From a virus, in IMG/VR virus record IMGVR_UViG_3300038660_000262, positions 1 to 49,541 of that record: 49,541 nucleotides of DNA, one strand, 5' to 3'. The notes under the pieces were generated by a model. The model saw only the letters and a program-made list of their open reading frames with translations. It was not told where the DNA came from and ran no database searches. How positions within the stretch are numbered: position 1 is the stretch's first letter; every line of letters begins with the position of its first letter. Positions 34,440 through 44,281 of the stretch are shown in pieces. The position numbers and the translations under genes were made by a program.

Positions 34440-34666
34440 ACCAGCCTTCGACATTCGAGGGTTGGCAGGTCTGGGACCTCATCGACCGTCTCGGCGGCCA
34501 GCTCCGCGTGCTGCCCGGAGCGGTGATCGGCTGGGATCTGAACGCGGCGCTCGCGCTGGGCGACGCGCTGGGCATCCCGCCCGTCGCAATGGCCGAATTG
34601 CTGCCCGTCATTGAGGCGGTGATGGTTGCGAAACTCAACGAACAGATGGAGCAATCCCATGGCTGA
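34346..34666 (+). CDS. -1 frame extension of the tail assembly chaperone (gpGT-like)
   Basis: Read only as a fusion after the slip: the product would be 34002-34346 joined to this frame, about 221 residues. The extension begins RLRVLAEWSFGGGERY and holds a Cys cluster (CDACQATCEDC), then a helical domain (TFEGWQVWDLIDRLGGQLRVLPGAVIGWDLNAALALGDALG). It has no start of its own with a ribosome binding site. It overlaps the tape measure start. Confidence 0.75.
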   Translation, partial: RLRVLAEWSFGGGERYCDACQATCEDCPARLNQPSTFEGWQVWDLIDRLGGQLRVLPGAVIGWDLNAALALGDALGIPPVAMAELLPVIEAVMVAKLNEQMEQSHG

Positions 34667-36833
34667 AAAACGGGTTAGCGTCCGCCTTGCAGCGGTCGGC
34701 GGCAGGCAGGTGCGCGCCGAGCTGGAAGGTGTCGGCGAGGCCGGATCGCGTGGCTTCGGCCGCCTCAGCCGGGAGATGGAAGCGGCGAATGCCCGGATGG
34801 CGGCGTTTTCGCGTCGGGTGAAGGTCGCTGCGGCCGCCGCTGTTGTCGCCGCCGCTGCTGCTGGCGTGGCGATGGTCCGATCCGGGCTGCAAACGGTGGA
34901 CGCGCAGGCCAAGCTGGCGCAATCGCTCGGAACCACCGTCGCCTCGATCCAGACCCTCGAGCGTGCTGGCGAACTCGCGGGCGTCTCCATCTCCGGCATC
35001 GAACAGGCGACAAAGGATCTGACGCGACGGCTCAGCCAGGCGGCTGCTGGCACCGGCCCGGCCGCTGATGCGCTGGAGCGGCTGGGGCTCTCGGCCACCG
35101 AGTTGATCGCCCTGCCGCTGGATCAGCGTGTTGGCGCGATCAATGCGGCCATCGAGAGCTTCGTGCCTGCGGCCGAACGCGCAGCCGTTGCAGGCCAGCT
35201 TTTCGGCGAGGAAGGCTCCATCGCCATGTCGCGCATCGACACCGCGACGTTGCGCCAGGCCACCGAGGACGTTCTCGCCTTCGGTGTCGTTGTCTCCGAG
35301 CAGGATGCCGACCAGATCGAGCGGACCAACGACGCAATCTCGCGCCTCGGCCTGATCTGGCGCGGGCTTTCAAACCAGTTGGCCGTCGCTGCCGCGCCTG
35401 CGCTGGAAGCCGTCGCTGACGCCATGGCCGCCGTGGCCAGCCGCACCGGGCCGCTCGGCATCGCCATTCGCGGCCTGTTCGATAACATCGGCCGCCTCAC
35501 CACCTATGCCATCACCTTTGCGGGTTTTCTCGCCGGGCGCTGGGTGGCGGGGATGGCGGTCGCGGCACTCTCCGTGCGCGGTCTGGCCACGGCACTTGTC
35601 CTGCTGCGGGGCGCGCTTATCCGCACCGGCATTGGTGCACTGATCGTTGGCGCGGGCGAACTGGTCTATCAGTTCACGAAGCTCGTTGCGGGTGCGGGTG
35701 GATTTGGGGCCGCGATGGGGTTGATGGGCGATGTCGCCAAGGCCGTCTGGGACGGCATCAAGGCCACCGCCGGATCGTTCGCGGATGATTTTCGGGCAAT
35801 GGGCGCGGATATCGAGCGCATCTGGACCCGGCTGATGGCGTTCCTGTCGACCAAATGGGCTGAGTTTCTCGGGAAGATTGGCCCGACCTTCAATGCGGTT
35901 GCAGAGGAGATCGGTGTCGATAGCCGGATCGACTGGTTTGGCGCCATGTCCTATGCTTCGATGCTGGAGCACGCCGCCAGCAACGCCGGGCACACGGCCG
36001 ACCGCTATCGCGAGCGCGCCGCCGCAACCCGCGCCGGGGCGTTTGACGGGGTCGGTCCGGCCTTGCAGGCACTGGGCGACGCCATGTCGGGCGGGGATGA
36101 TACCGGCACTGATGCGCTGGATGAAGCCACCGCTGCGGCAGAGCGGTTTGAGACGACGCTTGGGGATGCCGGGCGGGCGGCGACGGACGCCGGTGCGGCG
36201 GCCGGGGCTGCCGCTGCTGTCGCCGAACCCGATACCGGAGCCGCCGTTTCTGGCTGGCAGGCGGTCACCGCGGCCCTTTCCGATTATGCCAGCAAGGCCC
36301 GCGATATCGGCGGGGATATTGGCCAGAGTCTCGTCAGCGCCTTCCAGTCGGCGGAGAATGCGGTCGGAGAATTCGTGAAGACCGGCAAGCTGAAGTTTGG
36401 CGATCTGGTCACCTCGCTGATTGCTGATCTCGCAAAGCTCGGCGCGCGCAAGTTCATCCTCGGGCCGATCGCCAACGCGCTCGGTGGGGTGCTTGGGGGC
36501 GCGGGTGGGGCTGGCGGGATCTTTGCGAACATCCTGCATGCGGGCGGCATGGTCGGATCCGGCGGATCATCGCGGATGGTCCCGGCAATGGCCTTCGCAG
36601 CCGCACCCCGGATGCATTCCGGCGGCGTTGCCGGTCTGCGGCATGACGAGGTCCCGGCAATCCTGCAGCGGGGCGAGCGGGTGCTGTCGCGCCGTCAAGC
36701 ACAGAGCTACGGCGGCGGCGGTGGGGTCAATGTCACCATCATGGCCCGCGATGCCGAGAGCTTCCGGCAATCGCGCACGCAAGTTGCCGCCGATATTGCC
36801 CGCGCCGTGTCGCTCGGGCGAAGGGGCATGTGA
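34659..36833 (+). CDS. Tail tape measure protein
   Basis: 724 residues from ATG 34659, with GGAG 7 nt upstream. The N-terminus reads like a tape measure (VRLAAVGGRQVRAELEGVGEAGSRGFGRLSREM), followed by Ala-rich hydrophobic helices (AAAAAVVAAAAAGVAMV; later TYAITFAGFLAGRWVAGMAV). The C-terminal 100 residues are Gly-rich (GGVLGGAGGAGGIFANILHAGGMVG) and end as in lambda/GTA-type tape measures. It sets tail length and helps DNA injection. Confidence 0.93.
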   Translation: MAEKRVSVRLAAVGGRQVRAELEGVGEAGSRGFGRLSREMEAANARMAAFSRRVKVAAAAAVVAAAAAGVAMVRSGLQTVDAQAKLAQSLGTTVASIQTLERAGELAGVSISGIEQATKDLTRRLSQAAAGTGPAADALERLGLSATELIALPLDQRVGAINAAIESFVPAAERAAVAGQLFGEEGSIAMSRIDTATLRQATEDVLAFGVVVSEQDADQIERTNDAISRLGLIWRGLSNQLAVAAAPALEAVADAMAAVASRTGPLGIAIRGLFDNIGRLTTYAITFAGFLAGRWVAGMAVAALSVRGLATALVLLRGALIRTGIGALIVGAGELVYQFTKLVAGAGGFGAAMGLMGDVAKAVWDGIKATAGSFADDFRAMGADIERIWTRLMAFLSTKWAEFLGKIGPTFNAVAEEIGVDSRIDWFGAMSYASMLEHAASNAGHTADRYRERAAATRAGAFDGVGPALQALGDAMSGGDDTGTDALDEATAAAERFETTLGDAGRAATDAGAAAGAAAAVAEPDTGAAVSGWQAVTAALSDYASKARDIGGDIGQSLVSAFQSAENAVGEFVKTGKLKFGDLVTSLIADLAKLGARKFILGPIANALGGVLGGAGGAGGIFANILHAGGMVGSGGSSRMVPAMAFAAAPRMHSGGVAGLRHDEVPAILQRGERVLSRRQAQSYGGGGGVNVTIMARDAESFRQSRTQVAADIARAVSLGRRGM

Positions 36834-37459
36834 TGGCGTTTCATGAGGTCCGGTTTCCCGACAATATCAGCCGGGGCGCACGCGGCGGTCCCGAACGCCG
36901 CACGCAGATCGTCGAGCTGGCCTCCGGCGACGAAGAACGCAACGCCAGCTGGGCCAACTCCCGGCGGCGCTATGACATCGCCTATGGCATTCGCCGCGCC
37001 GACGATCTGGCGGCGGTCGTGGCCTTCTTCGAAGCGCGCAACGGTCGCCTTCATGGCTTCCGGTTCAAGGACTGGGGCGATCACAAGTCCTGCCTGCCTT
37101 CGGGCACGCCATCGCTGAGCGATCAGGGGATCGGGACAGGCGATGGTACGACGACCGCGTTCCAGCTGGTCAAGCGCTACGCCTCCGGTGCGCAATCCTG
37201 GACGCGCATTATCGCCAAGCCGGTGTCGGGCAGTGTCCGCATCGCTCTCGGCGGCGTTGAACAGATGTCGGGCTGGTCGGTCGATACGGCCACTGGCCTC
37301 GTCACCTTTAACTCCCCGCCGGGTTCTGGCGTCGCCGTCACTGCTGGCTTTGCGTTCGACGTGCCAGTCCGCTTCGACAGCGATGCACTCGATGTGACCC
37401 ACGACATTGAACGACTGGGCTCGATCACCTCCATTCCATTGCTGGAACTACGCCGATGA
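36833..37459 (+). CDS. Distal tail protein, DUF2460 (GTA gp12-like)
   Basis: 208 residues. FHEVRFPDNISRGARGGPERRTQIVELASGDEERN is the family signature, with WANSRRRYDIAYGIR and the FKDWGDH motif. In the Rhodobacter GTA this protein forms the first ring of the baseplate below the tape measure gene product. The order DUF2460, DUF2163, NlpC, TIM-barrel here is that of GTA genes 12-15. Overlaps at both ends (TGATG, ATGA). Confidence 0.93.
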   Translation: MAFHEVRFPDNISRGARGGPERRTQIVELASGDEERNASWANSRRRYDIAYGIRRADDLAAVVAFFEARNGRLHGFRFKDWGDHKSCLPSGTPSLSDQGIGTGDGTTTAFQLVKRYASGAQSWTRIIAKPVSGSVRIALGGVEQMSGWSVDTATGLVTFNSPPGSGVAVTAGFAFDVPVRFDSDALDVTHDIERLGSITSIPLLELRR

Positions 37460-38340
37460 AAAATATGAACCCTGACCTGCAGGCCCATCTCGACGAGGGC
37501 ACAACGACGCTGTCCTGGTGCTGGCGGATTGCGCGCGCAGACGGCGTGAGCTTCGGCTTCACCGATCATGACGTGACGCTGACCTTCGACGGCACCACCT
37601 TCGAGCCGGAAAGCGGGCTCACGGCCTCCGAGGTTCGTTCGGGCTCCGACCTGTCGGTCGATGCGCAGGATGCCGAGGGCGTGCTGACATCCGACAGGAT
37701 CACCGAGACCGATATTCTCGACGGCCGCTGGGACAATGGAGAGGTCGAGGTCTGGCGTGTGAACTGGGCAGACCCCGGCCAGCGCGTGCTGATGCGCCGT
37801 GGGGCCATCGGTCAGATCCGGCGCGGGCGGCTGGCGTTCGTGGCCGAGGTCCGCTCGCTTGCTCATGTTCTAGGCCAGACCGTCGGGCGGACGTTCCAGG
37901 CGACCTGCGATGCCGCGCTGGGCAATGCGCGCTGCGGCGTTGATCTTGATGATCCGGCCTTCAATGGCCCGGGCACCGTCCTCGATCTCTTGCGCGACCG
38001 CGCCTTCACCGCCTCGGGCCTCGGCGGCTTTGCCTCCGGCTGGTTCACCTTCGGCACGGTCGAATGGACCAGCGGGGTCAATGCCGGGCGACTGGCTGAA
38101 ATCATTGCGCATGACGTCACAGACGGCATCGCGGTGCTGACCCTGCTCGAAGCGCCCGTACGCGCCATCACCGAGGCTGATACGTTCAACATCCGCGCAG
38201 GCTGCGACAAGCGCATGGAGACCTGTGGCGCGAAGTTCGCAAATACCGCCAATTTCCGAGGCTTTCCGCACATCCCCGGCCAGGATGCCGTGCTTCGCTA
38301 TGCCACCAAGGATGGTGGGCACGAGGGTGGTGTGCTGTGA
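37456..38340 (+). CDS. Baseplate hub protein, DUF2163 (GTA gp13-like)
   Basis: 294 residues. WCWRIARADGVSFGFTDHDVTLTFDG and TFQATCDAALGNARCGVDL are characteristic, and the C-terminal Cys cluster (GCDKRMETCGAKFAN) matches the region of the GTA homologue that binds an iron-sulfur cluster. It forms the baseplate hub. Coupled to the NlpC gene by GTGA. Confidence 0.93.
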   Translation: MKNMNPDLQAHLDEGTTTLSWCWRIARADGVSFGFTDHDVTLTFDGTTFEPESGLTASEVRSGSDLSVDAQDAEGVLTSDRITETDILDGRWDNGEVEVWRVNWADPGQRVLMRRGAIGQIRRGRLAFVAEVRSLAHVLGQTVGRTFQATCDAALGNARCGVDLDDPAFNGPGTVLDLLRDRAFTASGLGGFASGWFTFGTVEWTSGVNAGRLAEIIAHDVTDGIAVLTLLEAPVRAITEADTFNIRAGCDKRMETCGAKFANTANFRGFPHIPGQDAVLRYATKDGGHEGGVL

Positions 38341-38783
38341 CCAACGTCGTTTCCAGCGCCAACCCCACGCGTGTCATCGCCATCGCGCGATCCTGGCTCG
38401 GGACGCCGTATCACGATCAGGCAAGCCTTCGTGGCGTCGGCTGCGATTGCCTTGGGCTGGCGCGCGGGGTTTGGCGCGAGGTGGTTGGCCCCGAGCCGTT
38501 CCCGATCCCGCCCTACAGCCGCGATTGGGGCGAAACTGGCCCGCGCGAGGTGCTGGCCGATGGCGCGCGGCGCATGATGATCGAGGTGCCGCCCGCCGAT
38601 GCCGGTCCCGGCGCACTCGTGCTTTTTCGCATGACGCCGCGCGCCATTGCCAAGCATGTCGGAATCCTCACCGGGCCCGACACTTTCCTCCACGCCTATG
38701 AGCGCCTCGGCGTGATCGAGGAACCGCTCACCCCCTCCTGGCGGCGGCGCATCGCCTTTGCCTTCCTCTTTCCACAACGCTGA
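38337..38783 (+). CDS. NlpC/P60-family tail peptidase (GTA gp14-like)
   Basis: 148 residues from GTG 38337. NlpC/P60 core with catalytic Cys in GVGCDCLGLARG (near residue 36) and His in AKHVGIL (near 108). It should cleave cell-wall peptide cross-links locally during DNA entry. Order and size match the GTA homologue. Confidence 0.92.
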   Translation: MTNVVSSANPTRVIAIARSWLGTPYHDQASLRGVGCDCLGLARGVWREVVGPEPFPIPPYSRDWGETGPREVLADGARRMMIEVPPADAGPGALVLFRMTPRAIAKHVGILTGPDTFLHAYERLGVIEEPLTPSWRRRIAFAFLFPQR

Positions 38784-38791
38784 GTTCCCCC

Positions 38792-41700
38792 ATGGCCACC
38801 CTCGTTCTCGGTGCCGCTGGCGCTGCCATTGGCGGCAGCATTGGCGGCGCGATCCTCGGCGTCAGTGCCGCCACGATCGGTGGCTATATCGGATCGACCA
38901 TCGGGTCGGTGGTCGACAACTGGATCGTCTCGTCGCTCGCGCCGACCCAGCGCATCGAAGGGGCGCGGATGGACAATCTGCGCATCACCTCAGCCACCGA
39001 AGGTGCGGTAATCCCGCGCCTCTATGGCCGCATGCGGATCGGCGGCAACATCATCTGGGCCACGGACTTTCGTGAGGAGACGAACACCACCACGCAGGGA
39101 GGCGGCAAGGGAGGCGGGGGTGGTGGCAAGGTCAAGACGACCGAGTATCTGTACTATGCGTCCTTCGCCGTTGCGCTCTGCGAAGGGCCGATCACCGGCG
39201 TCGGGCGCGTCTGGGCCGACGGCAAGCCGATGGACCTGTCCGGTGTGACCTGGCGCTGGTATCCCGGCGATGAGAGCCAAACGCCTGATCCGTTCATCGC
39301 CGCAAAGATGGGCGCTGGCAACGCGCCAGCCTATCGCGGCACCGCCTATGTCGTCTTCGAAGATCTGGCACTCGCGAATTTCGGAAACCGTTTGCCGCAG
39401 CTTTCCTTCGAGGTGTTTCGCCCGCTGGCTGATCCCGACACCGCCGAAGGCCTGACCCGCGCGGTCACCATGATCCCGGCCTCCGGCGAGTTTGCCTATG
39501 CCACGGGCGCGATCCGCAAGGGTGGCAGCGGAGCAACGCAGGCCGAGAACCTGAACGCCCGGGCCGATGTGCCAGACATGGTGGTTGCGCTGGACCGGCT
39601 GCAGGCGTCTGCGCCGAACATTGAAAGCGTCAGTCTGGTGGTGTCATGGTTTGGCGATGATCTGCGCGCTGGGCACTGCCGGGTCCAGCCCAAGGTCGAA
39701 CTCGCTGCCAAAAATACCACGCCAGCGGCATGGTCGGTAAATGGCGTGATCCGCTCTGCCGCGCATCTGGTCAGTCGCGACGATCAGAACCGGGCGAACT
39801 TTGGCGGCACGCCTGCGGATTTCACAGTGGTTCAGGCGATCCGGGAAATGAAAGCCCGAGGGCTGCGCGTCACCTTCTATCCGTTCCTGATGATGGATGT
39901 GCCGCCGGGCAATACCCTGCCGAACCCATATTCCGACAACGCCGCCGGGACGGGCCAGCCCGCCTTTCCATGGCGAGGGCGGATCACCTGTTCACCTGCG
40001 GCGGGCTATGTCGGATCGGTGGACAAGACCGCCACGGCGGCGGCGCAGGTCGCGGCGCTCTTTGGCAGCGCCAGCCCCTCAGACTTTGCCATATCGGGCG
40101 ACAATGTCAGCTGGACCGGACCATCCGGCGACTGGGGCCTGCGCCGCATGGTGCTGCACTACGCCCATCTGTGCAAAGCGGCAGGAGGTGTGGACACCTT
40201 TTTGATCGGCTCGGAGATGCGCGGGCTGACGACAATCCGTTCCGGGTCGAGCACTTATCCGGCGGTGCAGGCGTTGCGCGACCTGGCGGCGGATGTGCGG
40301 GCGATCCTCGGGCCTACGACAAAGATCGGCTATGCCGCCGACTGGTCGGAGTATTTCGGGCACCAGCCTGGCGATAGCAGCGGCGATGTCTATTTCCACC
40401 TCGATCCGCTCTGGGCCGATCCAGAGATAGATTTCATCGGCATCGACAACTACATGCCGCTGTCGGATTGGCGCGATGGGTTCGATCATGCTGATGCGGC
40501 GCTGGCCCCGGCGATCTATGATCGGACCTATCTGCAGGCGAACATCGCGGGCGGAGAAGGGTTTGAGTGGTTCTACAGCTCCGAGGCTGATCGCGCCGCG
40601 CAGGTCCGCACTCCGATCACCGATGGGTCCGCCAGCAAGCCGTGGGTTTTCCGCACCAAGGATCTGCGAAGCTGGTGGTCGAACCCGCATTATAACCGCC
40701 CGGGTGGGGTGGAGAGCGGTAGCCCGACGGCATGGGTGCCACAGTCGAAGCCGATCTGGTTCACCGAACTCGGCTGCCCGGCCATCGACCGGGGCACAAA
40801 CCAGCCGAACGTGTTCTTCGACCCGAAATCGTCCGAGAGTGTCACGCCGTATTTCTCACGCGGCTGGCGGGACGACGCGATCCAGCGGGCTTATCTTGAG
40901 GCAACCTACCTCTGGTGGGGCGAGGCTGCCAACAACCCGGTGTCATCGATCTACAGCGGCCGGATGGTGCATGTGCCGGAATGTGCCGCCTGGACATGGG
41001 ACGCGCGGCCCTATCCCTTCTTTCCTGAACTCATCGATGTCTGGGCCGATGGTCCGAACTGGCGGCTGGGTCACTGGCTGACAGGGCGTCTAGGGGCGGT
41101 GTCGCTGGCGGCGCTCGTGCGGCATCTCTGCCTGCGCGCTGGCATGCCTGCGGAGCGGATCGATGTTACCGGCCTCTGGGGCGCGGTCGAGGGCTATGCG
41201 ATTGGTGCGCTGGAAAGCCCGCGCGCGTCGATCACCACGCTGTCGCGGCACTTCGGGTTCGACGCGGTGGAGACCGAGGGCGTGATCCGGTTTGTGATGC
41301 GCGGGCGCGCCGCCGTCGCCACCCTCGCGCCCGATGTTCTGGTGGCCGCCCGCGAGGGCGATGTACTGGAACTGACGCGTGGCCAGGAGACAGAATTGCC
41401 ACAGGCCCTGAAATGGCAGGTGGCGCGCGCGGACGAGGACTACGACGCAGCGCTTGTCGAGGCACGGCGCATCACGGTCGACACGACGCGGATTGCGTCC
41501 GAGTCCTTTCCCATGGCGGTCCCACCAGAGGAGGCCGAACGCCGCTGTCGCCGCGCGCTGATGGAAGCCTGGACAGGCCGTGAAACGGCAGCGTTTCGCT
41601 TGCCTCCCTCGCGGCTCGGCTTCGATCCGGCGGATGTCGTGACGCTGGAACATGATGGGCGGCAGATGGAACTGCGGCTCATTTCCATTGCCGACGCAGA

Positions 41701-42757
41701 GGCGCGAGGCATCGAGGCGGTGTATCAAGACCGGGCAGCCTACGATATGCCGCCCGGATCGCCACGTCCGTCGTCACTCTTGAGTCCGGTCGTGTTTGGC
41801 GCGCCCGAGGTCGTGTTGATGGACCTGCCGCAACTCACCGAGGATCAGCCCGCGCATCGGCCGCTCATCGCAGCGCATGCGGTTCCTTGGCCGGGGGAAA
41901 TGGCAGTGTTTCGCAGCCCATCGACGGACGGGTTCGAGCTGCTGACCACGTTTGGCAGCCGGGCAAGAATCGGGGAGTTGGTCTCGGACTTCTATGCAGG
42001 CCCCACGTCACGGTTTGATCTCGGCAATGAATTGGTCGTCGATCTGCTGACCGGAACGCTGGAAAGTGTCACCGACCTGACCCTGTTCGCCGGTGCCAAT
42101 GCCATCGCCGTCGAGAGTGCCCTCGGCATCTGGGAGATCGTGCAGGCGGGCGCGGCTGAGCTGCTGGCGCACGGTCGGTATCGGCTGACCCGCCTGCTGC
42201 GGGGCCAGCGCGGCACCGAGGACGCGATGGGCAACCCGGCTCCGGCAGGCGTGCGAATTGTGGTGCTGGACGCAAGCCTTGCCTCGCTGCCGATCGCCGA
42301 GGCCGATCTCGAGCTGCCGTGGAACTGGCGCATCGGCCCCGCAAGCCGGTCTGTTAGCGACGAGACCTATGTTGCCGTTCCCTTCACGCCCGAAGGCGCT
42401 GGGCTGCGACCCTTTTCGGTCGCGCACGTCAAACAGCCCTGGCGGACAGCGCGCAGCCCCGGTGATCTGACCATCCGCTGGACGCGCCGGTCGCGGTCCC
42501 TCGCCGCCGACAATTGGGGCGCGGTCGTGGTGCCGCTGATCGAGGAGGTCGAAGCCTATGAGGTCGAGATCCTCGATGGGGCGACCGTCAAACGCACGCT
42601 GACCGCCTCCACAACCAGCGTCGTCTATTCCGCCGCCCAGCAGACCGCCGATTGGGGCGGGCCGCTCGGACCCAGCGAAACGCTGACCATCCGTATCTAC
42701 CAGCTCTCCGCTCAGATTGGGCGGGGTGCCGCCAAAAAAGTCACGCTCACCTTCTGA
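38792..42757 (+). CDS. Host-specificity tail tip protein with TIM barrel (GTA gp15-like)
   Basis: 1321 residues. The N-terminus has Gly/Ala hydrophobic helices (LVLGAAGAAIGGSIGGAILG). The middle holds a glycoside-hydrolase-like TIM barrel: IGYAADWSEYFGHQPGD, DFIGIDNYMPLSDWRDG and PIWFTELGCPAID, then a phage tail baseplate segment. A beta-rich C-terminus follows. In the GTA this is the megatron protein of the tail tip, contacting the host wall. This copy is the same length class. Confidence 0.94.
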   Translation: MATLVLGAAGAAIGGSIGGAILGVSAATIGGYIGSTIGSVVDNWIVSSLAPTQRIEGARMDNLRITSATEGAVIPRLYGRMRIGGNIIWATDFREETNTTTQGGGKGGGGGGKVKTTEYLYYASFAVALCEGPITGVGRVWADGKPMDLSGVTWRWYPGDESQTPDPFIAAKMGAGNAPAYRGTAYVVFEDLALANFGNRLPQLSFEVFRPLADPDTAEGLTRAVTMIPASGEFAYATGAIRKGGSGATQAENLNARADVPDMVVALDRLQASAPNIESVSLVVSWFGDDLRAGHCRVQPKVELAAKNTTPAAWSVNGVIRSAAHLVSRDDQNRANFGGTPADFTVVQAIREMKARGLRVTFYPFLMMDVPPGNTLPNPYSDNAAGTGQPAFPWRGRITCSPAAGYVGSVDKTATAAAQVAALFGSASPSDFAISGDNVSWTGPSGDWGLRRMVLHYAHLCKAAGGVDTFLIGSEMRGLTTIRSGSSTYPAVQALRDLAADVRAILGPTTKIGYAADWSEYFGHQPGDSSGDVYFHLDPLWADPEIDFIGIDNYMPLSDWRDGFDHADAALAPAIYDRTYLQANIAGGEGFEWFYSSEADRAAQVRTPITDGSASKPWVFRTKDLRSWWSNPHYNRPGGVESGSPTAWVPQSKPIWFTELGCPAIDRGTNQPNVFFDPKSSESVTPYFSRGWRDDAIQRAYLEATYLWWGEAANNPVSSIYSGRMVHVPECAAWTWDARPYPFFPELIDVWADGPNWRLGHWLTGRLGAVSLAALVRHLCLRAGMPAERIDVTGLWGAVEGYAIGALESPRASITTLSRHFGFDAVETEGVIRFVMRGRAAVATLAPDVLVAAREGDVLELTRGQETELPQALKWQVARADEDYDAALVEARRITVDTTRIASESFPMAVPPEEAERRCRRALMEAWTGRETAAFRLPPSRLGFDPADVVTLEHDGRQMELRLISIADAEARGIEAVYQDRAAYDMPPGSPRPSSLLSPVVFGAPEVVLMDLPQLTEDQPAHRPLIAAHAVPWPGEMAVFRSPSTDGFELLTTFGSRARIGELVSDFYAGPTSRFDLGNELVVDLLTGTLESVTDLTLFAGANAIAVESALGIWEIVQAGAAELLAHGRYRLTRLLRGQRGTEDAMGNPAPAGVRIVVLDASLASLPIAEADLELPWNWRIGPASRSVSDETYVAVPFTPEGAGLRPFSVAHVKQPWRTARSPGDLTIRWTRRSRSLAADNWGAVVVPLIEEVEAYEVEILDGATVKRTLTASTTSVVYSAAQQTADWGGPLGPSETLTIRIYQLSAQIGRGAAKKVTLTF

Positions 42758-42767
42758 AGGCCAACCC

Positions 42768-43844
42768 ATGTCCGACACCACGACCAACCTGGCTCTGCCT
42801 TACATCCTTGCGGCGCAGGCCCAGAAGCATGTCACCCACAACGAGGCGCTCCGGATCCTCGACGGGCTCGTGCAGCTCTCCGTTCTCGACCGCGATCTGA
42901 CCGCGCCGCCCGGTTCGCCCGCCGATGGCGACAGGTATATTGTCGCCTCTGGCGGCACAGGCGACTGGGCGGGCTGGGACATGAATGTCGCACTCTGGGC
43001 CGACGGCGCTTGGCTGCGCCTGCCGCCACGCACCGGCTGGCGGGCATGGATCGAGGACGAGGGCGTGCTGCTGGTCTACGACGGCTCGGATTGGATAGGC
43101 ACCACGCCTGCATCCTTGCAGAATCTCGCACTGCTCGGCGTCGGCACCACCGCAGATCCCGCCAACCCGTTCTCCGCCAAGCTGAACGCCGCGCTCTGGA
43201 CCGCGAAGACCGTGGTCGAAGGCGGTACCGGTGATCTGTTCTATACCATGAACAAGGAAGCGGCGGGCGACGATCTCGGCCTGACCCTGCAGAGCGGTTT
43301 CGTGACCAAAGCACTGCTGGGGTTGTTCGGGTCGGACAAGTTCCGCCTCGCAATATCGCCTGACGGCAGCACGTTCTTCGACGGGCTCATCGTCGACAAT
43401 ACGAGCGGCATCGTCGATCAGCCGCGACTACCCCGTTTCAAGGCCTATACCGACTTCGACAACTATGTTGGCGTCGGCACTTGGACCAGGATCGCCCTCA
43501 ACAACACCGACTATAACGATCAGGGGGCATTCGACGCCGGGACCAACCTGTTCACCGCGCCCGTCGACGGTACGTATCTTTTTGGCGCAACACTGATCTT
43601 CAAGGTCAATTCCAGCACCACGGCGCGAATGCGCGGGCGATTGGTTCTGAACGGCAGTACGGAAATCCGTGGATCGTTCGGCGAGAGCTCGGCCACCCAC
43701 GTCTCGCTCGCGACGGCCATCTGGCTGCAGACCATGGTGCCGTTGAGCGCAGGCGACACAGTCGAGCTGCAGGGGTACTACCGCGCGCAGGACGGCTACT
43801 TCGCGGCAGAGCACACGTCCTTCTGGGGCTGCAAGATCGGCTGA
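42768..43844 (+). CDS. Tail fibre protein: DUF2793 plus C1q-like domain
   Basis: 358 residues from ATG 42768 (GAAGG upstream). The N-terminal third is DUF2793 (TTNLALPYILAAQAQKHVTHNEALRILDGLVQLSVLDRDLTAPP), common in tail fibres of this group. The C-terminal 130 residues read as a C1q/TNF-like jelly roll: FTAPVDGTYLFGATLIFKV, RLVLNGS, VPLSAGDTVELQGYYR. This is the likely receptor-binding part. Confidence 0.82.
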   Translation: MSDTTTNLALPYILAAQAQKHVTHNEALRILDGLVQLSVLDRDLTAPPGSPADGDRYIVASGGTGDWAGWDMNVALWADGAWLRLPPRTGWRAWIEDEGVLLVYDGSDWIGTTPASLQNLALLGVGTTADPANPFSAKLNAALWTAKTVVEGGTGDLFYTMNKEAAGDDLGLTLQSGFVTKALLGLFGSDKFRLAISPDGSTFFDGLIVDNTSGIVDQPRLPRFKAYTDFDNYVGVGTWTRIALNNTDYNDQGAFDAGTNLFTAPVDGTYLFGATLIFKVNSSTTARMRGRLVLNGSTEIRGSFGESSATHVSLATAIWLQTMVPLSAGDTVELQGYYRAQDGYFAAEHTSFWGCKIG

Positions 43845-43902
43845 CCGGACGTGACGAGCCGCCGTTCCACAGGCGCATGAGGATCGATCAAAGGAAATCA
43901 CC

Positions 43903-44211
43903 ATGACAGAACGTAACTCCCTCGCGCAGGAGGTTGGCGCGGCCTTGCGCGACCACGGCATCACCGCCGCCATCACCGCGCTGATCGGTGGCACCATCGC
44001 CCTGCTGGCCGCCGTTTCGCGCAGGGCGTTCACCAATGACGCCATGCTGTCCCGGTTGGACCGCGAGCTTCTGGCCGAGCGCGACCGCGTCGATCGCCAG
44101 CGCGCCGAGGACCGCAAGGGCGACGCCGACCGGCTGGAGCGGATCGAGACCGACATCCGTGCCATGCGTGATCTGATGTTCGAAGCGTTCCAGCGCGGCC
44201 GCAGCAACTGA
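43903..44211 (+). CDS. Small membrane protein, holin-like candidate
   Basis: 102 residues with AAAGGAAA upstream. One hydrophobic segment (AAITALIGGTIALLAAVS) near residue 22-40, then a charged coiled-coil (RLDRELLAERDRVDRQRAEDRKGDADRLERIETDIRAM). It lies just before the endolysin and terminator. A holin or holin-associated role is possible but not shown by sequence. Confidence 0.6.
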   Translation: MTERNSLAQEVGAALRDHGITAAITALIGGTIALLAAVSRRAFTNDAMLSRLDRELLAERDRVDRQRAEDRKGDADRLERIETDIRAMRDLMFEAFQRGRSN

Positions 44212-44241
44212 GCGACGATCACACCGACAAAACTGCCATCC

Positions 44242-44262
44242 ACCCGCCCCAGAGGCGGGTTT
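44242..44262 (+). terminator. Rho-independent terminator before the endolysin gene
   Basis: ACCCGCC / GGCGGGT, 7-bp stem with a 5-nt loop (CCAGA), then TTTGCATTT. It ends the tail operon or attenuates read-through into lysis genes. Confidence 0.75.
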
Positions 44263-44281
44263 TGCATTTCTGGAGACCGAC

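Noticed and set aside
35370-36539. 389-codon reverse-strand open frame inside the tape measure gene
   Set aside because: Antisense shadow of a well-supported tape measure protein.
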